DNA of 64,000 nt from Dolomedes plantarius (GCA_907164885.2 OU015496.1:185534781-185598780); one strand, 5' to 3'. Positions 9,902 to 21,553 are shown, counted from the first letter of the stretch. Notes: generated by a model from the letters alone, not told the origin. Numbers and translations: made by a program.

Positions 9902-11412
9902 CTCTAGGACGTAATGAAAGATTAGTTGTTAGGACATTATATATAAATAAAGTATCAAATAATTGGATGGAGCTTGAATAAAAGCTTTATTTTTGCGTTT
10001 ACTTGTCCACAGCACAATCTATTTATATAGAAGTATCAAAGCATATTTATATAGAAGTATCCAAGAAGTGGTTATTCGGATCAAGATTCTGAGGAGGCTG
10101 ACTTAACCTTTAATCCTAAGTTCGAAAAAATCCACTCTAGCACATTATGTACTGCAATGTTCTTTTAAGAACTTAAAAGAGCATTCCTTTCCTCTAATCA
10201 ATGAAGATGAAAACCTTTGAATATTACCTGCAATGACGCAGGTAATATTCAAAAAATCGGCAAAAGGTAACGGACGTCCATGGGAATTTTTTGAGTTGAG
10301 TTGCGCCTTCAACTTCAGATATCAATCACTACTATTGATTAAACATCATTCTTAGGAATATGTAGCAATAATTAGCTCGCCTTCTCAGACTTTACAGTTG
10401 AATTTTCTAAGAGTCAGTAGAGTTACGTAAAAAGTATGAACAGATAATAAAAAGACTCAGTTCACTAATTAATGTGAATAGCATACTTTTAAGCATTTTA
10501 CGTACATATATATCATATCTAATAATGCACTAGATGCCTTAAAAAACTAGAGCAAAAAATTTCATCAGAAACATTGATGACAGCTCACTTCTAAGGGTTC
10601 GAAAATTCAACAATACAGTTTGTAAGAATGTAGATACCTACGTTTACACGATTGAGTACTCAATTATACCGTTTTTAAACGGGAGATTTTTGGCTGAAAT
10701 GCGTAAATTTATAAATGTTACATTAAAGACCCATTTCAAAGTACAGTTTAAAAAAATAAACCCCTTTAAAGAGATCATTACAGTTTTGGACTTATTCATA
10801 GTAGATTCTAGAGTGAATTGTAAAATTCAGGGGAGGAAGCTCCTCAGAAATTTTTGCAAGACGAAATTTGCATAGATTTTTAATTTTTATAGAGAAACAT
10901 AATTTTCAATAACAAAGTTTCCACGTCTTGTAATTGTCTTGTGTCAGCGATATTACATTTTCAAAAGGAATGTTAAAATAAAATTTCATATTTATTACTC
11001 ACAACTGAAGGAATAATTTTAAGAAAATTGTCCATTGTAACAGGTTCTCCAGGAAAAAAACCCAGCTGCTCTTGAACTTGGCGAATCTCTTTAGGTATCA
11101 GATCTGTCGACTTCATTGAGACGAACTTGCCACTGGTATTATTGTCCACGTGACAGTACCAGCAGTTTTTCGACATATCTCTCGGTTTTTCATTGCGAAT
11201 TGAGTTTCGAGGGAAAACTGTCAAAATAGCGAAAATAAAATCAACATCCACGCTAGTAAATGCTCATAATCTTCTCACATATATTCTCAAAATTACCTTA
11301 AAATAAAGTTTATTCAACAATGGTTATATCTTTGTATGTTGACATTATAGTTTGATAAGATTGTCTTGATATCATTTATTGGTTACAAGCAAAACGCAGT
11401 AAATCGAAGATA
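9902..11412. repeat. Segmental duplication flank, unit 1
   Basis: This ~1.5 kb is repeated at 13049-14609 (unit 2), 14905-15925 (unit 3, cut) and 50642-51617 (unit 5). Apart from the exon-like ORF at its right part it shows no gene. The flank copies are collinear with small indels, so they arose by DNA duplication rather than by transposition of one known element. Confidence 0.8.
11003..11252 (-). CDS. Candidate exon of unknown gene, unit 1 copy
   Basis: About 83 codons open between a 3' splice site (TTTACTAG, 11253-11260) and a 5' splice site (GTGAGT, 11002-10997). A second possible acceptor (TTTTGACAG) lies just inside. The peptide contains CWYCHVDNNTSGKF and a later QEQLGFFPGEPVT. There is no ATG in frame near the left end, so it reads as an internal exon. 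Related copies occur at 14181-14430 (one stop), 17046-17205 (truncated) and 51210-51457 (open). I do not recognise the family. Whether any copy is expressed is unknown. Confidence 0.45.
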
Positions 11413-12138
11413 AACTGGTGTTCAAAATTTAGAGAAATTGCACCTTTTGTAGAATTTCTGGAAAATTAAAGGGCAGATTTTAACGAAATTTGGTATGGAT
11501 ACATAAGAGTTGGTATGGATACACAGTTACATAACAGAAAAATTGTATCATACAATTATCATGGTACGCACTCGTGATCGTGAGTTAGGCTCATCAGCGT
11601 AAGAATGGCCAAAACCCACGTTGCAAGATCGAACATACGATGACTCTTATATGGGATATGGCCCCATCTTACCGCCATAAAGTTATGGCATCGCTATGCC
11701 ATACTGCAAATGAGACAGTTTGATGAGTAAATAAGGTTGTCGGTCCCACTACTGCAACATCGCATTTTTAAGTTCATGGATGGTTCTCGGAAGAGGATGG
11801 CGAGCTGCAATTCCCCTTCCAAGAGAGTCCCAGACATGTTCAGTAGGGGTCTGGATATCTGGTTGGGAAATTCATCCGGCGAAAGTCCTCACTTTGAAGA
11901 TAATTATCGACTGGGTGATATTTATGAGGACTAGCATTGTCGTCCATAAAAATGGGCCGAGTACCAACTGCGCCTCTGAAAAGTCAAACATGGAGCTGTA
12001 AGATCTCATCCCTATACTTCTCACCTGTCAGGGACCCTCTGTGTAACACAGGAAGAAGGGTGCTGACGATCACAGTGCGTACCATGACTGTTGTATGGTA
12101 TAATTTTTTCTCTTATATAACAGTGTATCCATACCAAA
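11413..12138 (-). pseudogene. Tc1-like element fragment, unit 1
   Basis: Starts with the terminal repeat AACTGGTGTTCAAAATTTAG. On the minus strand the C-terminal part of a Tc1 transposase can be read: a DDNASPH-like second Asp block near 11945-11960, followed by a WD-LGR block near 11830. Frames are broken and the N-terminal half is missing. The element is cut at 12138, where hAT sequence begins abruptly. A full-span deletion derivative is at 51618-52418. Confidence 0.65.
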
Positions 12139-13048
12139 CTTGGATACGCAGGAAGCAAGGAATTACTTTTTGAGTTCATAACAAACGATGCTAGCTGTGG
12201 CTTTCCTGAAAGACATTCTGAAATATTTAAATGTGCTCAACACCGAACTACAGTGAAGCGGATAATTAATATGTGATCTGATACAAAGTGTGTCTGCTAT
12301 CCGTCGCAAGCTGGATATCTTTGAAAAATATATTGCAAGTCAAGAATGTTCATTTCCCACCAATTCTGAAATATAAAAAGAAGAATTCTGAAGAAGACAT
12401 TGCGGTATTTTTAAGGTTTATATCAGATTTTGGGAAGGAATTTGCTGCAAGATTCCAAGTCTTTGCAGAGATAGGGAAGCTTTCTCAATTCCTTAAATCG
12501 CCTTATGAAGTTGCTGCAGCGGCAGAATGAACTAACGTGGCTGCGACGTTGTTCAGTCTTTCAAAGCCTTTACTTCAAATGGAGATAATTGACTTGCAAG
12601 AAGTTATTTCCTTGCAAATGCATAAAACTGCATACCGTGAAGAATTTTGGGGTAAATATGTTTCAGAAAAGTATGAAAATTGCAAAAAACTAGGTATCAA
12701 CCTCGTTATTATGTTTGGCGCCACATATGTACGTGAATCATCTTTTTCAAAAATGAATTTTTTGAAGAACAAATATCGTTCGAGATTAACGGACGCCCAC
12801 CTTTTAGACACTCTTCGCATTAGCTTTTCCCCGCGTGAACCAAATTATAAAAAACTGGCTCAAGACCGCAGGTGTAATTTCTCGCATTATTTTTTTATTA
12901 TACCTACCTATTGTGTTTTATATAATTACTTAAATGAGTTATAATAGTTACTAGTTTTGACTTTTTATTTTAAGTTTTTTTTTTTGGACCTCGATAAAAA
13001 TTTTCCAATAGTATCCGGACCCCACTTAAAATTACTTGCAGACCCCTG
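12139..13048 (+). pseudogene. hAT transposase C-terminal part, unit 2
   Basis: A second copy of the hAT transposase, starting mid-gene right after Tc1 sequence. Frames at 12288-12530 and 12537-12944 are the same protein separated by a TGA at 12528-12530, the nonsense codon also present in unit 1. The dimerisation block (SFSKMNFLKNKYRSR) lies near 12740-12790. The hAT 3' terminal repeat ends at 13048 (one base differs from unit 1: gcagacccctg). Confidence 0.75.
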
Positions 13049-14609
13049 CTCTAGGACGTAATAAAAGATCAGTTGTTATGACATTATATATAAATAAACT
13101 ATGAAAAATAGTTGGATGGAGCTCGCTTGGAAAAAAAAAAAAAAAAAAAGCTTTATTTTTGCGTTTACTTGTCCACAGCACAATCTCACTGGATTCAGAT
13201 AAAAATGATATCTCGTTTAAATATTTATATAGAAGTATTCAAGAAGTGGAAATTCGTATTACTCGGATCAAGATTCTGAGGAAGCTGACTTAATCCTCAG
13301 TTCGCAAAAATCCACTCTAGCACATTATGTACTGCAATGCTCTTTTAAGAACTTAGGAAATGTTTCCTACTTACCTCTAATCAATGCAGATGAACACCGT
13401 TGAATATTATTTGCAATGATGCAGGTAATATTAAAAAAATCGGCAAAGGTAATGGATGTCCATGGGAATTTTTTGAGTTGAGTTGCGCCTTCAACTTCAG
13501 ATATCAATCACTACTATTGATTGAATATCATTCTTAGGAATATGTAGCAATAATTAGCTCGCCTTCTCGGACTTTACAGTTGAATTTTCAGAGTCAGTAG
13601 AGTTACGTAAAAAGTATGTACAGATAATAAAAAGAATCTGTTCACTATTTAGTGTGAATAGCATACTTTTAAGCATTTTACGTACATTTATACCATATCT
13701 AATAATGCACTAGATGCCTTAAAAACTAGAGCAAAAAATTTCATCAGAAACATTGATGACAGCACACTTCTAAGGGTTCGAAAATTCAACAATACAGTTT
13801 GTAATAATGTAGATACCTACGTTTACACGATTGAGTACTCAATTTTACCGTTTTTAATGGGAGATTTTTGGCTGAAATGCGTAAATTTATAAATATTACA
13901 TTAAAGACACATTTCAATGTACAGTTTAAAAAAATAATCCCCTTTAAAGAGATAATTATAGTTTTGGACTTATTCATAGTAGATTCTTGAGTGAATTGTA
14001 AAATTCAGGGGAGAAAGCTCCTCAGAAATTTTTGCAAGACGAAAATTTGCATAGATTTTAAGTTTTTATAGAGAAACATAATTTTCAATAACAAAGTTTC
14101 CACGTCTTGCAATCGTCTTGTGTCAGCGATATTACAATTTCTAAAGGAATGTTAAATAAAATTTCATATTTATTACTCACAAATGCAGGAATAATTTTCT
14201 TAAAATTTTCCTTTGTAATAGGTTCTCCAGGAATAAAACCCAGCTGCTCTTGAACTTAGCGAACCTCTTTAGGTATCGGATCTGTCGACTTCTTTGAGAC
14301 GAACTTGCCACTGGTATTATTGTCCACGTGACAGTACCAGCATTTTTTCGACATATCTCTCGGTTTTTCATTGCGAATTGAGTTTCGAGGGAAAACTGTC
14401 AAAATAGCGAAAATAAAATCAATATCCATGCTAGTAAATGCTCATAATCTTCTCACATGTATTCTCAAAATTACCTTAAAATAAAGTTTATTCAACAATG
14501 GTTATATCTTTGTATCTTGACATTATAGTCTTATAAGACTGTTTTGATATCAATTATTGGTTACAAGTAAAACGCAGTAAATCGAAGATAAACTGGTGTT
14601 CAAAATTAA
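13049..14609. repeat. Segmental duplication flank, unit 2
   Basis: Collinear with 9902-11412, including the same bases right after the hAT end. An A-run at 13131-13149 is an expansion relative to unit 1. Contains the damaged exon copy at 14181-14430. Confidence 0.8.
14181..14430 (-). pseudogene. Candidate exon copy, unit 2 (one stop)
   Basis: Same exon as 11003-11252 with both splice sites kept (acceptor CTAG at 14431-14434, donor GTGAGT from 14180). A TAA interrupts the frame near 14255 where the other copies have a CAA/CAG-type codon, so this copy could not encode the full exon. Confidence 0.6.
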
Positions 14610-14728
14610 GAGAAATTGCCCCTTTTGTTGAATTTCCGGAAAATTAAAGGGTAGATTTTAACGAAATTTGGTATTAACATTAATTTGTAATTTAACACAG
14701 TTACATAAGAAAAAAATTGTATCATACA
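14610..14728 (-). mobile_element. Tc1 terminal fragment, unit 2
   Basis: Contains the same left terminal sequence as 11413 onward ('aactggtgttcaaaatt'), but is cut after about 120 bases and joined to hAT 3'-end sequence (gtgtaattcctcgc). Confidence 0.6.
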
Positions 14729-14904
14729 GGTGTAATTCCTCGCATTATTTTTTAAGAATACCTACCTATTGTGTTTTATATAATTACTTAAATGAGTCAA
14801 AATAAAAATTTAAAACTAGTAAGTAGTATAAGTTTTTTTTCTGGACCTCGATAAAATTTTCCAATAGTATCCGGACCCCACTTAAAATTACTTGCCGACC
14901 CCTG
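14729..14904 (+). mobile_element. hAT 3'-terminal fragment, unit 3
   Basis: Last ~175 bases of the hAT element, ending TTGCCGACCCCTG at 14904 and followed by the same CTCTAGGACG flank as units 1 and 2. Confidence 0.65.
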
Positions 14905-15925
14905 CTCTAGGACGTAATAAAAGATCAGTTGTTATGACATTATATATAAATAAACTATGAAAAATAGTTGGATGGAGCTCGCTTGAAAAAAAAAAAAAAA
15001 GGCTTTATTTTTGCGTTTACTTGTCCACAGAACAATCTCACTGGATTCAGATAAAGGTGATATCTCGTTTAAATATTTATATAGAAGTATTCAAGAAGTG
15101 GAAATTCGTATTACTCGGATCAAGATTCTGAGGAGGCTGACTTAATCATCAGTTCGCAAAAATCCACTCTAGCACATTATGTACTGCAATGCTCTTTTAA
15201 GAACTTAGGAAATGTTTCCTACTTACCTCTAATCAATGCAGATGAACACCGTTGAATATTACCTGCAATGATGCAGATAATTTTCAAAAGATCAGCAAAG
15301 GTAAAGGTTACAGTTGAAATTTCTAACAGTCAGTAGAGTTACGTACAAAGTATGTACAGATAATAAAAAGACTCAGTTCACTAATTAGTGTGAATAGCAT
15401 ACTTTTAAGCATTTTACGTACATTTATATCATTTCTAATAATGCACTAGATGCCTTAAAAAAATAGAGCGAAAAATTTTATCAGAAATATTGATGACAGA
15501 ACAAGTCTAAAAGGTCGAAAATTCAACAATACAGCTTGAAATAATGTAGATACCTACGTTTATACGATTGAGTACTCAATTATACCGTTTTTATGGGAGA
15601 TTTTTGGTTGAAATGAGTAAATTTATACATGTTACATTAAAGACACATTTCAAAGTACAGTTTAAAAAAATATACCCCCTTTAAAGTGATAATTATAGTT
15701 TTGGACTTATTCATAGTAGATTCTAGAGTGAATTGTAAAGTTCAGGAGAGAAAGCTCCTGAGAAAGTTTTGCAAGACGAAAATTTGCATAGATTTTAAAT
15801 TTATATAGTGAAACATAATTTTCAATAACAAATCTTCCACGTCTTGAAATTGTCTTGTATCAGCGATATTACAATTTCAAAAGCAATGGTAAAATAAAAT
15901 GTCATATTTATTACTCACAACGTAA
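14905..15925. repeat. Segmental duplication flank, unit 3 (truncated)
   Basis: Matches units 1 and 2, with an internal deletion near 15300. It is cut just where the exon would begin ('ttattactcacaac' at about 15906-15919), so only the exon's donor edge remains. Confidence 0.75.
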
Positions 15926-17027
15926 CGGCTAATACAGTAATAAGATCAATTCAAGCAATAGCATAGAATAAGGTAAGGTAAGCTAATTAGAATATCAAGT
16001 GTAATAGTATATTTAAAGTCTAATGCAACTTGTAACATAACAAGCGTAGAACAAGTTTTTATAAATAAGTCAAAAGGATACAACCTCGAATTGTGGCTAG
16101 TAGGTGAGAGAGGACAGGAGCATCTAGAAGATTACACTGAAAATCCAGATGGGCGTTTTGTTTAAAAGAACGGAAGGGCCAATCAAAATTCAAGTGTGTG
16201 TTCATGCGGTGTTGGCATTTAATTAATGAATAACCTAATTTGTTATAGAAAAGATTCAGTGAAAGAAAGAAAGAAAAAATTAGAAGAGAAGAAAATAAAT
16301 GTGCATTTAGAGGGAAACAACTAGTTCAAAGAATGATTAAATAATATTAGTGTTTTGCATAATAAGGTTGGAGAGAGAAAGTTACTGAAGGGAATTAAAA
16401 AGATCACCAGAGTAGATCAGTGGCTCAGAGCTAAGGCTCTGGACTTCATCGTAGAAGGTAGTGAGTTCGGGCCTGCCTCAGGGCAACTTGCGTTACGAGA
16501 TGAAAAAGAAAAAATTAATTAATTAGCAAATAAATTATGATAAAAAATAAATAAAAGAATAATAAAATGAAAATATATATATAATGTAGGATAACTAAAT
16601 ATAATTTAAAGGTATGCAAAGATTACACACCGTTAGTTAGAATGTAAGTTGGCAGTGTGTACAAAACAGGTGCCGAGGGAATTTATTAATGTATTGTCTG
16701 TGATATTAATTTTACATGATGTATTTTTGAGTAGTATGAGTTGTAATTCCACTTGTCTACTGTTACACATAGACATCAAAAAGAAGAAGGAATGTAATTT
16801 AACTTTGCTTGTAATCAGAAATAAATACAGAAAGGAAAAAGTCGACTGGAACCGGAAACGGCCAGCTCGAAAATTTAATTTGTTTTAGACCTCCAAGTAG
16901 AGAGTCTGTTGCCACGGATATGGCTAGGCAATAACTATGTTATTTTTGAACTTAAGTTGTTTTGTTTAGTTAATGTGACTTATATACATAACCTTGCCGT
17001 TTATGCATTCGCAGTGGTCGGCATGAT
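15926..17027. other. Non-repeat spacer with one SINE
   Basis: No gene recognised. Short frames such as 16649-16888 have no family signal. A tRNA-like SINE head is annotated separately at 16400-16510. Confidence 0.4.
16400..16510 (+). mobile_element. tRNA-like SINE fragment
   Basis: Shows an A-box-like TGGCTCAGAGCTAAGGC and a B-box-like GAGTTCGGGCCTG at tRNA-like spacing. The sequence differs from the other SINE heads in the window and may be another family or a decayed tRNA. Confidence 0.4.
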
Positions 17028-17045
17028 TTACGATTTCTTACTCAC

Positions 17046-17205
17046 AACTGTAGGAATAATTTTCTGAAAATTGTCCATTGTAACAGGTTCTCCAGGAAAA
17101 AAACGCAGCTGCTCTTGAACTTGGCGAATCTCTTTAGGTATCAGATCTGTCGACTTCATTGAGGCGAACTTGCCACTGGTATTATTGTCCACGTGACAGT
17201 ACCAC
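17046..17205 (-). pseudogene. Candidate exon copy, unit 4 (truncated)
   Basis: Carries the CHVDNNTSGKF to PGEPVTMDNF part with the donor site, but the 5' third is lost: the frame is joined at about 17205-17219 straight to Tc1 sequence. It is open over its length. Confidence 0.55.
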
Positions 17206-17487
17206 AAAATACAACAGTCCATAAAAATGGGCCGAGTACCAACTGCGCCTCTGAAATGTCAAACATGGGGCTGTAAGATCTCATGCCTATACTTCACCTG
17301 TCAGGGACCCTCTGTGTAACACAGGAAGAAGGGTGCTGGCGATCACAGTGCGTACCATGACTGTTGTATGGTATAATTTTTTTCTTATATAATAGTGTAT
17401 CCATACCAAATTTCATTAATGTCTGCCCATTAGTTTTCCAAAAAAATCGACAAAATGAACAAATTCTCTTAATTTGGAACACCAGTG
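17206..17487 (-). mobile_element. Tc1 3' half fragment, unit 4
   Basis: Matches 52150-52418 and ends at the terminal repeat ...ACACCAGTG (17487) followed by TA. The part corresponding to the other terminus is missing. Confidence 0.65.
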
Positions 17488-17610
17488 TACACCAGTCAAT
17501 TAGAGATATAATTGACTGTAAGAAATAGGACTCTTAACATCTAGGGATCGCTTCATACCATCTTCCAGTTAAATTGAAAAGAGTATAAGAGAGAATATGA
17601 GGTGAAACTA
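17488..17610. repeat. Shared spacer with unfilled Harbinger site
   Basis: Matches 52419-52519 plus 54395-54419. The sequence GAGTATAAGAGAGAATATGAG here is the unfilled form of the insertion site of the 1875-bp element at 52520-54394. Confidence 0.8.
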
Positions 17611-18680
17611 CACTGCTGGCCATTAAAATTTGAACATCAGGAAGGAATGCAAATAACAAAACTTTACATATTGTACGTATACCACATAGTAGGAAGAAAA
17701 CATGATTAAATTTGTAGGCGATTTGGGGGTATACAGGGTCCGAAATTAGTACACACAACTGCCACCGCTGGCAACTAAAACGGCTCTATCCCGGTTAGGA
17801 ATCGAGTCGAATTGGGCTTCGATGACTGACACGGACAAGTCATTCCATGCTGCTCAAGTCTATGCCCCACTTCAGCAATCGTAGTGGCTGGAGAGAGATA
17901 ACGACCCAGTCTCTAAGCAAACCATGACCTGATGTTTTCAATGAGTGAGAGATCTGGAGAACGCCCTGGCCAAGGCAACAGTCGAACACCCTCTGTGTCG
18001 AGGTAGATCAGAACACGTCATGCAACATACGGTCTTGCATTATCTTGTTGAAAAATGATGTCTCAGATACCTCGAAGGTAGGGTACAGCCACCGGCCTGT
18101 CAAGGGAAGCCGCAATAACGGTCGCCGTGCAGACAATCCTTGCTGCTCCAGACGTCGTCGCATTGTCCGAGCGGATACTTCTCGCGCTGCAAACAAGCCC
18201 ATTTCCTGACTCAAGATCCATGATGTTGCTGTTCGATCCCGCAAGGCCGGCCTGACAACGTGTTTGTCCTCTCGGACATTAGGGGTGGGAGACCGTTGGG
18301 ATCCTGCATGGCTTTCAGTATGACCTTCCCGAACCAATCGATTCCATATTCGCATGACAGTCGTTGGATTCCGTCCAATGCTAGTAGCAATATCGCGGAA
18401 AGATAAACCGCACTCTCGATAAGCCACGATCCCGCCGCTGTCGAATTCCGACACTTAGAGGTAGCCGTTTGTCCTTCTTATACGAGACACAACACGGTCT
18501 TCTCACAAACAACCGACATTCAAATGCGATCTCCGAATAGGAAACCCGCTGCGTAATTTTCCTTTTATACAGAGTTTGAGATACCGTTTCTCCCTCCTGC
18601 GTCGTTCGATTGCGTTTAAATGCTAATCATTTGCATATCCCAGCATCTTCTTCCTTGTATGCGAATTTGACGTTTGTATC
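17611..18680 (-). mobile_element. Tc1-like element, cut by the copia element
   Basis: Begins CACTGCTGGCCATTAAAA after TA (17609-17610). Matches the complete copy at 54420-55521 until 18680, where the copia LTR starts. The expected remaining ~40 bases with the second terminal repeat are not recognisable after the copia element. Confidence 0.75.
17746..18454 (-). pseudogene. Tc1-like transposase, internally deleted
   Basis: On the minus strand a helix-turn-helix region (VAYRECGLSFRDIATSIGRN, TVMRIWNRLVREG) is followed by the usual RR-rich linker. The segment with the first catalytic Asp is deleted; a QQDNARPY-like second Asp block and a RSPDLSLIEN Glu block can still be read in another frame before a stop at 17746-17748. 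Same deletion as in the copy at 54555-55300. A nonsense codon lies just upstream of the chosen start. Confidence 0.65.
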
Positions 18681-19089
18681 TGTTAGTAACCCGGTTCTTT
18701 ACACTTCCCATTTTTATAGTAATGTTGCATCATACTCCTTCAAACTGGCGTCATGCATACAGTGAGGTCACAACTCCTTTTTTGTGTTTTTATTTTCTTT
18801 TGTATCGATACTAGCTCCTTCAATCGATATGTAAAATTGTACGTAAGTACTCTGGTATAAAAGGGGAGTACATACTTGTAACTTTGAGCATTGGGCATTT
18901 GTTATTGCCTTGACTTGTATTTGCTTTCAAGAGGTTTGGGTAAGTTACCCAACGCTGTGTTGATTATTCTAAATGTGAATAAACTTATTTTTTTATTTTA
19001 GCCTGACTTTCCTTCGAGTCATATTATTTTTTCTATTAAGACTTTGCTATGCTGCACTGAGGCAACTCTGTTCGAACGATTAATCAACA
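18681..19089 (+). repeat. copia 5' LTR
   Basis: Starts TGTTAGTAACCCGG and ends GATTAATCAACA. A TATA-like GTATAAAAGGGG lies at about 18851-18863 and an AATAAA signal at about 18978. It matches 24583-24996 closely. Confidence 0.85.
18851..18863 (+). promoter_or_regulatory. LTR TATA-like box
   Basis: GTATAAAAGGGG is conserved at the same place in both LTRs (other copy near 24754), consistent with the LTR promoter. Confidence 0.55.
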
Positions 19090-19101
19090 TGGTTATGGGC
19101 C
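19090..19101 (+). promoter_or_regulatory. copia primer binding site, initiator-tRNA half-molecule type
   Basis: Directly after the LTR, TGGTTATGGGCC is complementary to the anticodon arm of eukaryotic initiator tRNA-Met rather than to a tRNA 3' end. Drosophila copia is known to prime from a half tRNA-iMet fragment; the match here suggests the same mode. Complementarity judged from memory of the tRNA. Confidence 0.6.
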
Positions 19102-19373
19102 TGACGCCTTAGCATATCTAATCTACTTACGGAAAAATTACTCGAGGAAGTTTATTTTTATAAGCTGATAGAGAATGCTCAGAAGGGGGGCCTTGACACC
19201 CCAAGTGTAGTTGCACCATTAACTTTTGCTTCAAATGACGTTGGACTGAACTGGTTCCAGAAATTACGTTTTCACTCTAATTCGTTAAGTGTTCGCCTTG
19301 TGCTCATATGTTGAAACCTATAGGGTGATACAATTTCATTAAATTCTTCCTGGAAGTGGTTTTGCTTTGAAGA

Positions 19374-20265
19374 ATGGCGTCAAGTACCAGTGAAGTAAAT
19401 TTTAAGATCGCGCTTTTAAGCGAAAGCAATTACTCAACATGGTGTACAGATATGAGGGTGTTACTGATGGAACGGGGGTGCTGGGAGATTGTTCAAAGAA
19501 CTGAAAAAGTACCTGAAGCACAAGAAGGTGAAAAGGTGGACGAGACTGCAGCAAGGGACTTTAGAAATCGAAGAAACAGAGCGCTTTCGACAATTTACAT
19601 GAGCGTATCGCCTCGATATCGTGCCCTGCTCGAAAAAGCCATTGACGGACCTGATGTCTGGGATAAGCTGAAAAAGTACTTTGAGCCAGACAGTCGTGCT
19701 CGTGTCATGTCACTTAAGAATGAACTCAATTCCTGTCGTATGGAGTCAGATGAGGACATAGGGCTGTATTCGAGTAAATTAGCCAGTATTTTTGATAAGC
19801 TGAGTGAGGCTGGTTATGCTGTATCCGAAATTGATGAAATATTTCAGCTTATGCGATATCTACCAAAGGAGTTCGATAATATTGTTCAAACAATATATCG
19901 GTTTGAGAAGGATCAATTTACTTTCGTTTCTGTACGAGAAGAATTACTTGCCGAAGAAGCAAGGTTGAAACAGAGTTTGCAGACCAAGCAAATATTTCAT
20001 ACCTAACAAGAAACCGGCCGGAGGGGTTCCCGCGACAAGAGATGATTGACAAGCCCAAGCAGACAGATTCTCATCCATTACAGAGTAGGAAATGTTACAA
20101 GTGTCACCAGCTTGGTCATCTTCGTAAAGATTGTCGTGTATCCGGAAAATCAAGGACTTATAAGCAATCCAAACATTCAAGTTCTGAACGTGAACGATGT
20201 CAGTATACCAGTCCGAGTCGATCAAACAAGTTTTCTGCTGGAAGCGTTAGTGACTGGAATTGAGG
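19374..20265 (+). pseudogene. gag: copia gag with zinc knuckle
   Basis: The ORF from ATG 19374 gives 210 residues with a copia-type gag fold signature (NYSTWCTDM near the start; YFEPDSRARVMSLKNEL mid; LPKEFDN). A stop follows at 20004-20006; the zinc knuckle (CYKCHQLGHLRKDC, CX2CX4HX4C) continues in another frame at about 20094-20136. So at least one frameshift has broken gag just before the knuckle. Confidence 0.8.
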
Positions 20266-20633
20266 AGCGTTGTTGGGTGTTCGATATAACCTCCTCGTCT
20301 CATTTATGCAAGGACAGAGACATTATGTTCGATTTTACACCAGTTACAGATCAGACATTAGTGGAAGCAGTTAACGGTGTCCCTACCCCTGTTACAGGTA
20401 ATGGATCTGTAGTTATTTTTCTAAATGGTGAAAAATATACCTTAATTGATGTACTTTATGCACCAGAACTGAGGAAAAACCTCATATCTGGCCTTCGTGT
20501 TGACGAATGGGAAGTCAAATACGTAGGTCATGGAAAAATAGATGTGGTATCCGGAAACAAACTACTTTTTACTGCAAAGTTAGTAAATGGACTTACCCAG
20601 TATGTATTTACCCAGATTATGAAAATGTCATGA
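20220..20633 (+). pseudogene. pol: copia protease region
   Basis: The frame shows the copia protease layout WVFD...SSHLC followed by a LIDVLYAPELRKNLIS block. The active-site triplet normally reading D-T/S-G is altered to D-I-T (FDITSSSHLC, about 20281-20310), so the catalytic motif is lost. Confidence 0.7.
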
Positions 20634-20695
20634 TGCTCAGAATTTTCACTCAAAAATTGTAAACGCAAAACACACCATCTCTAAATGTTCTAAAA

Positions 20696-21553
20696 ATAGA
20701 AGTTCCACGGCTTTTGTTTCGGAAAGTTTAAATGTATGGCATAAACGCTTTGCTCACATAAATGCAGAATATATAAAATTAACATCTAAAAATAACTGTG
20801 TAAAAGAGTTACCAAAGTTAACGGGGAATCTTGATTCGTGTGATCAATGTCACGAAGCTAAATCCAAAAGAGTTAGTTTTAAATCCCTAGATAGTATACG
20901 ATGTCAAAACCCTCTTGACTTGATCTATATGGATCTGTGTGGTCCTTTGCCGAGACCATCGATCCACGGGCATTTATACTTTTTATCGGTGGTTGATGAC
21001 TATTCTAGAAAAGTTTGGGTTTTTCCCCTTAAATCTAAAACGGAAGTATTTCAAACCTTTAAAAAGTTTAAAACAAGAGCTGAAAGGTTCCTGGAGCGGA
21101 AACTTAAATGTATTCGTACTGATAATGGTACAGAATTTATAAATGATCAATTCAGGGAGTATTGTGAAGACTTCCAACATGAAAAATCTTAACCCTTACA
21201 CCCCAGAGCAGAACGGAGTATGTGAAAGGTTTGATTATACTGCTGTAAACGGGATAAATGTTTTACTTAGGGATAGTAGCATGAGTCAATGTTTTTGGCC
21301 AGAGGCTCTTTTACATTGCACTTACACATGGAATCGTGTATGCCATGCTGGAATGACAAAAACACCATTTGAGCTTTATGGGGGACGACAGCCGTCAGTT
21401 CAACACTTACGGCCGTTCGGCACGAAAGCTTTTGTCGGTATACCTAAAAAATTAAGATTAAAACTAGATTTAAGGTCTAAACCAGGAATTCTTGTAGGGT
21501 ATGTATGCTTTGCAGACGAAAGGATACAGAATTTGGATGCCGAACGAGCATAA
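20696..21553 (+). pseudogene. pol: copia integrase
   Basis: An HHCC zinc-binding region (WHKRFAHI ... CDQCHEAK, about 20737-20862) precedes the catalytic core: first Asp in IYMDLCGPL (near 20925), second Asp in IRTDNGTEF (near 21115), Glu in TPEQNGVCERF (near 21200). A frame change occurs around 21140-21195. The HLRPFG block typical of the copia integrase end is near 21400. Stops at 21190 and 21551 disrupt it. Confidence 0.8.
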
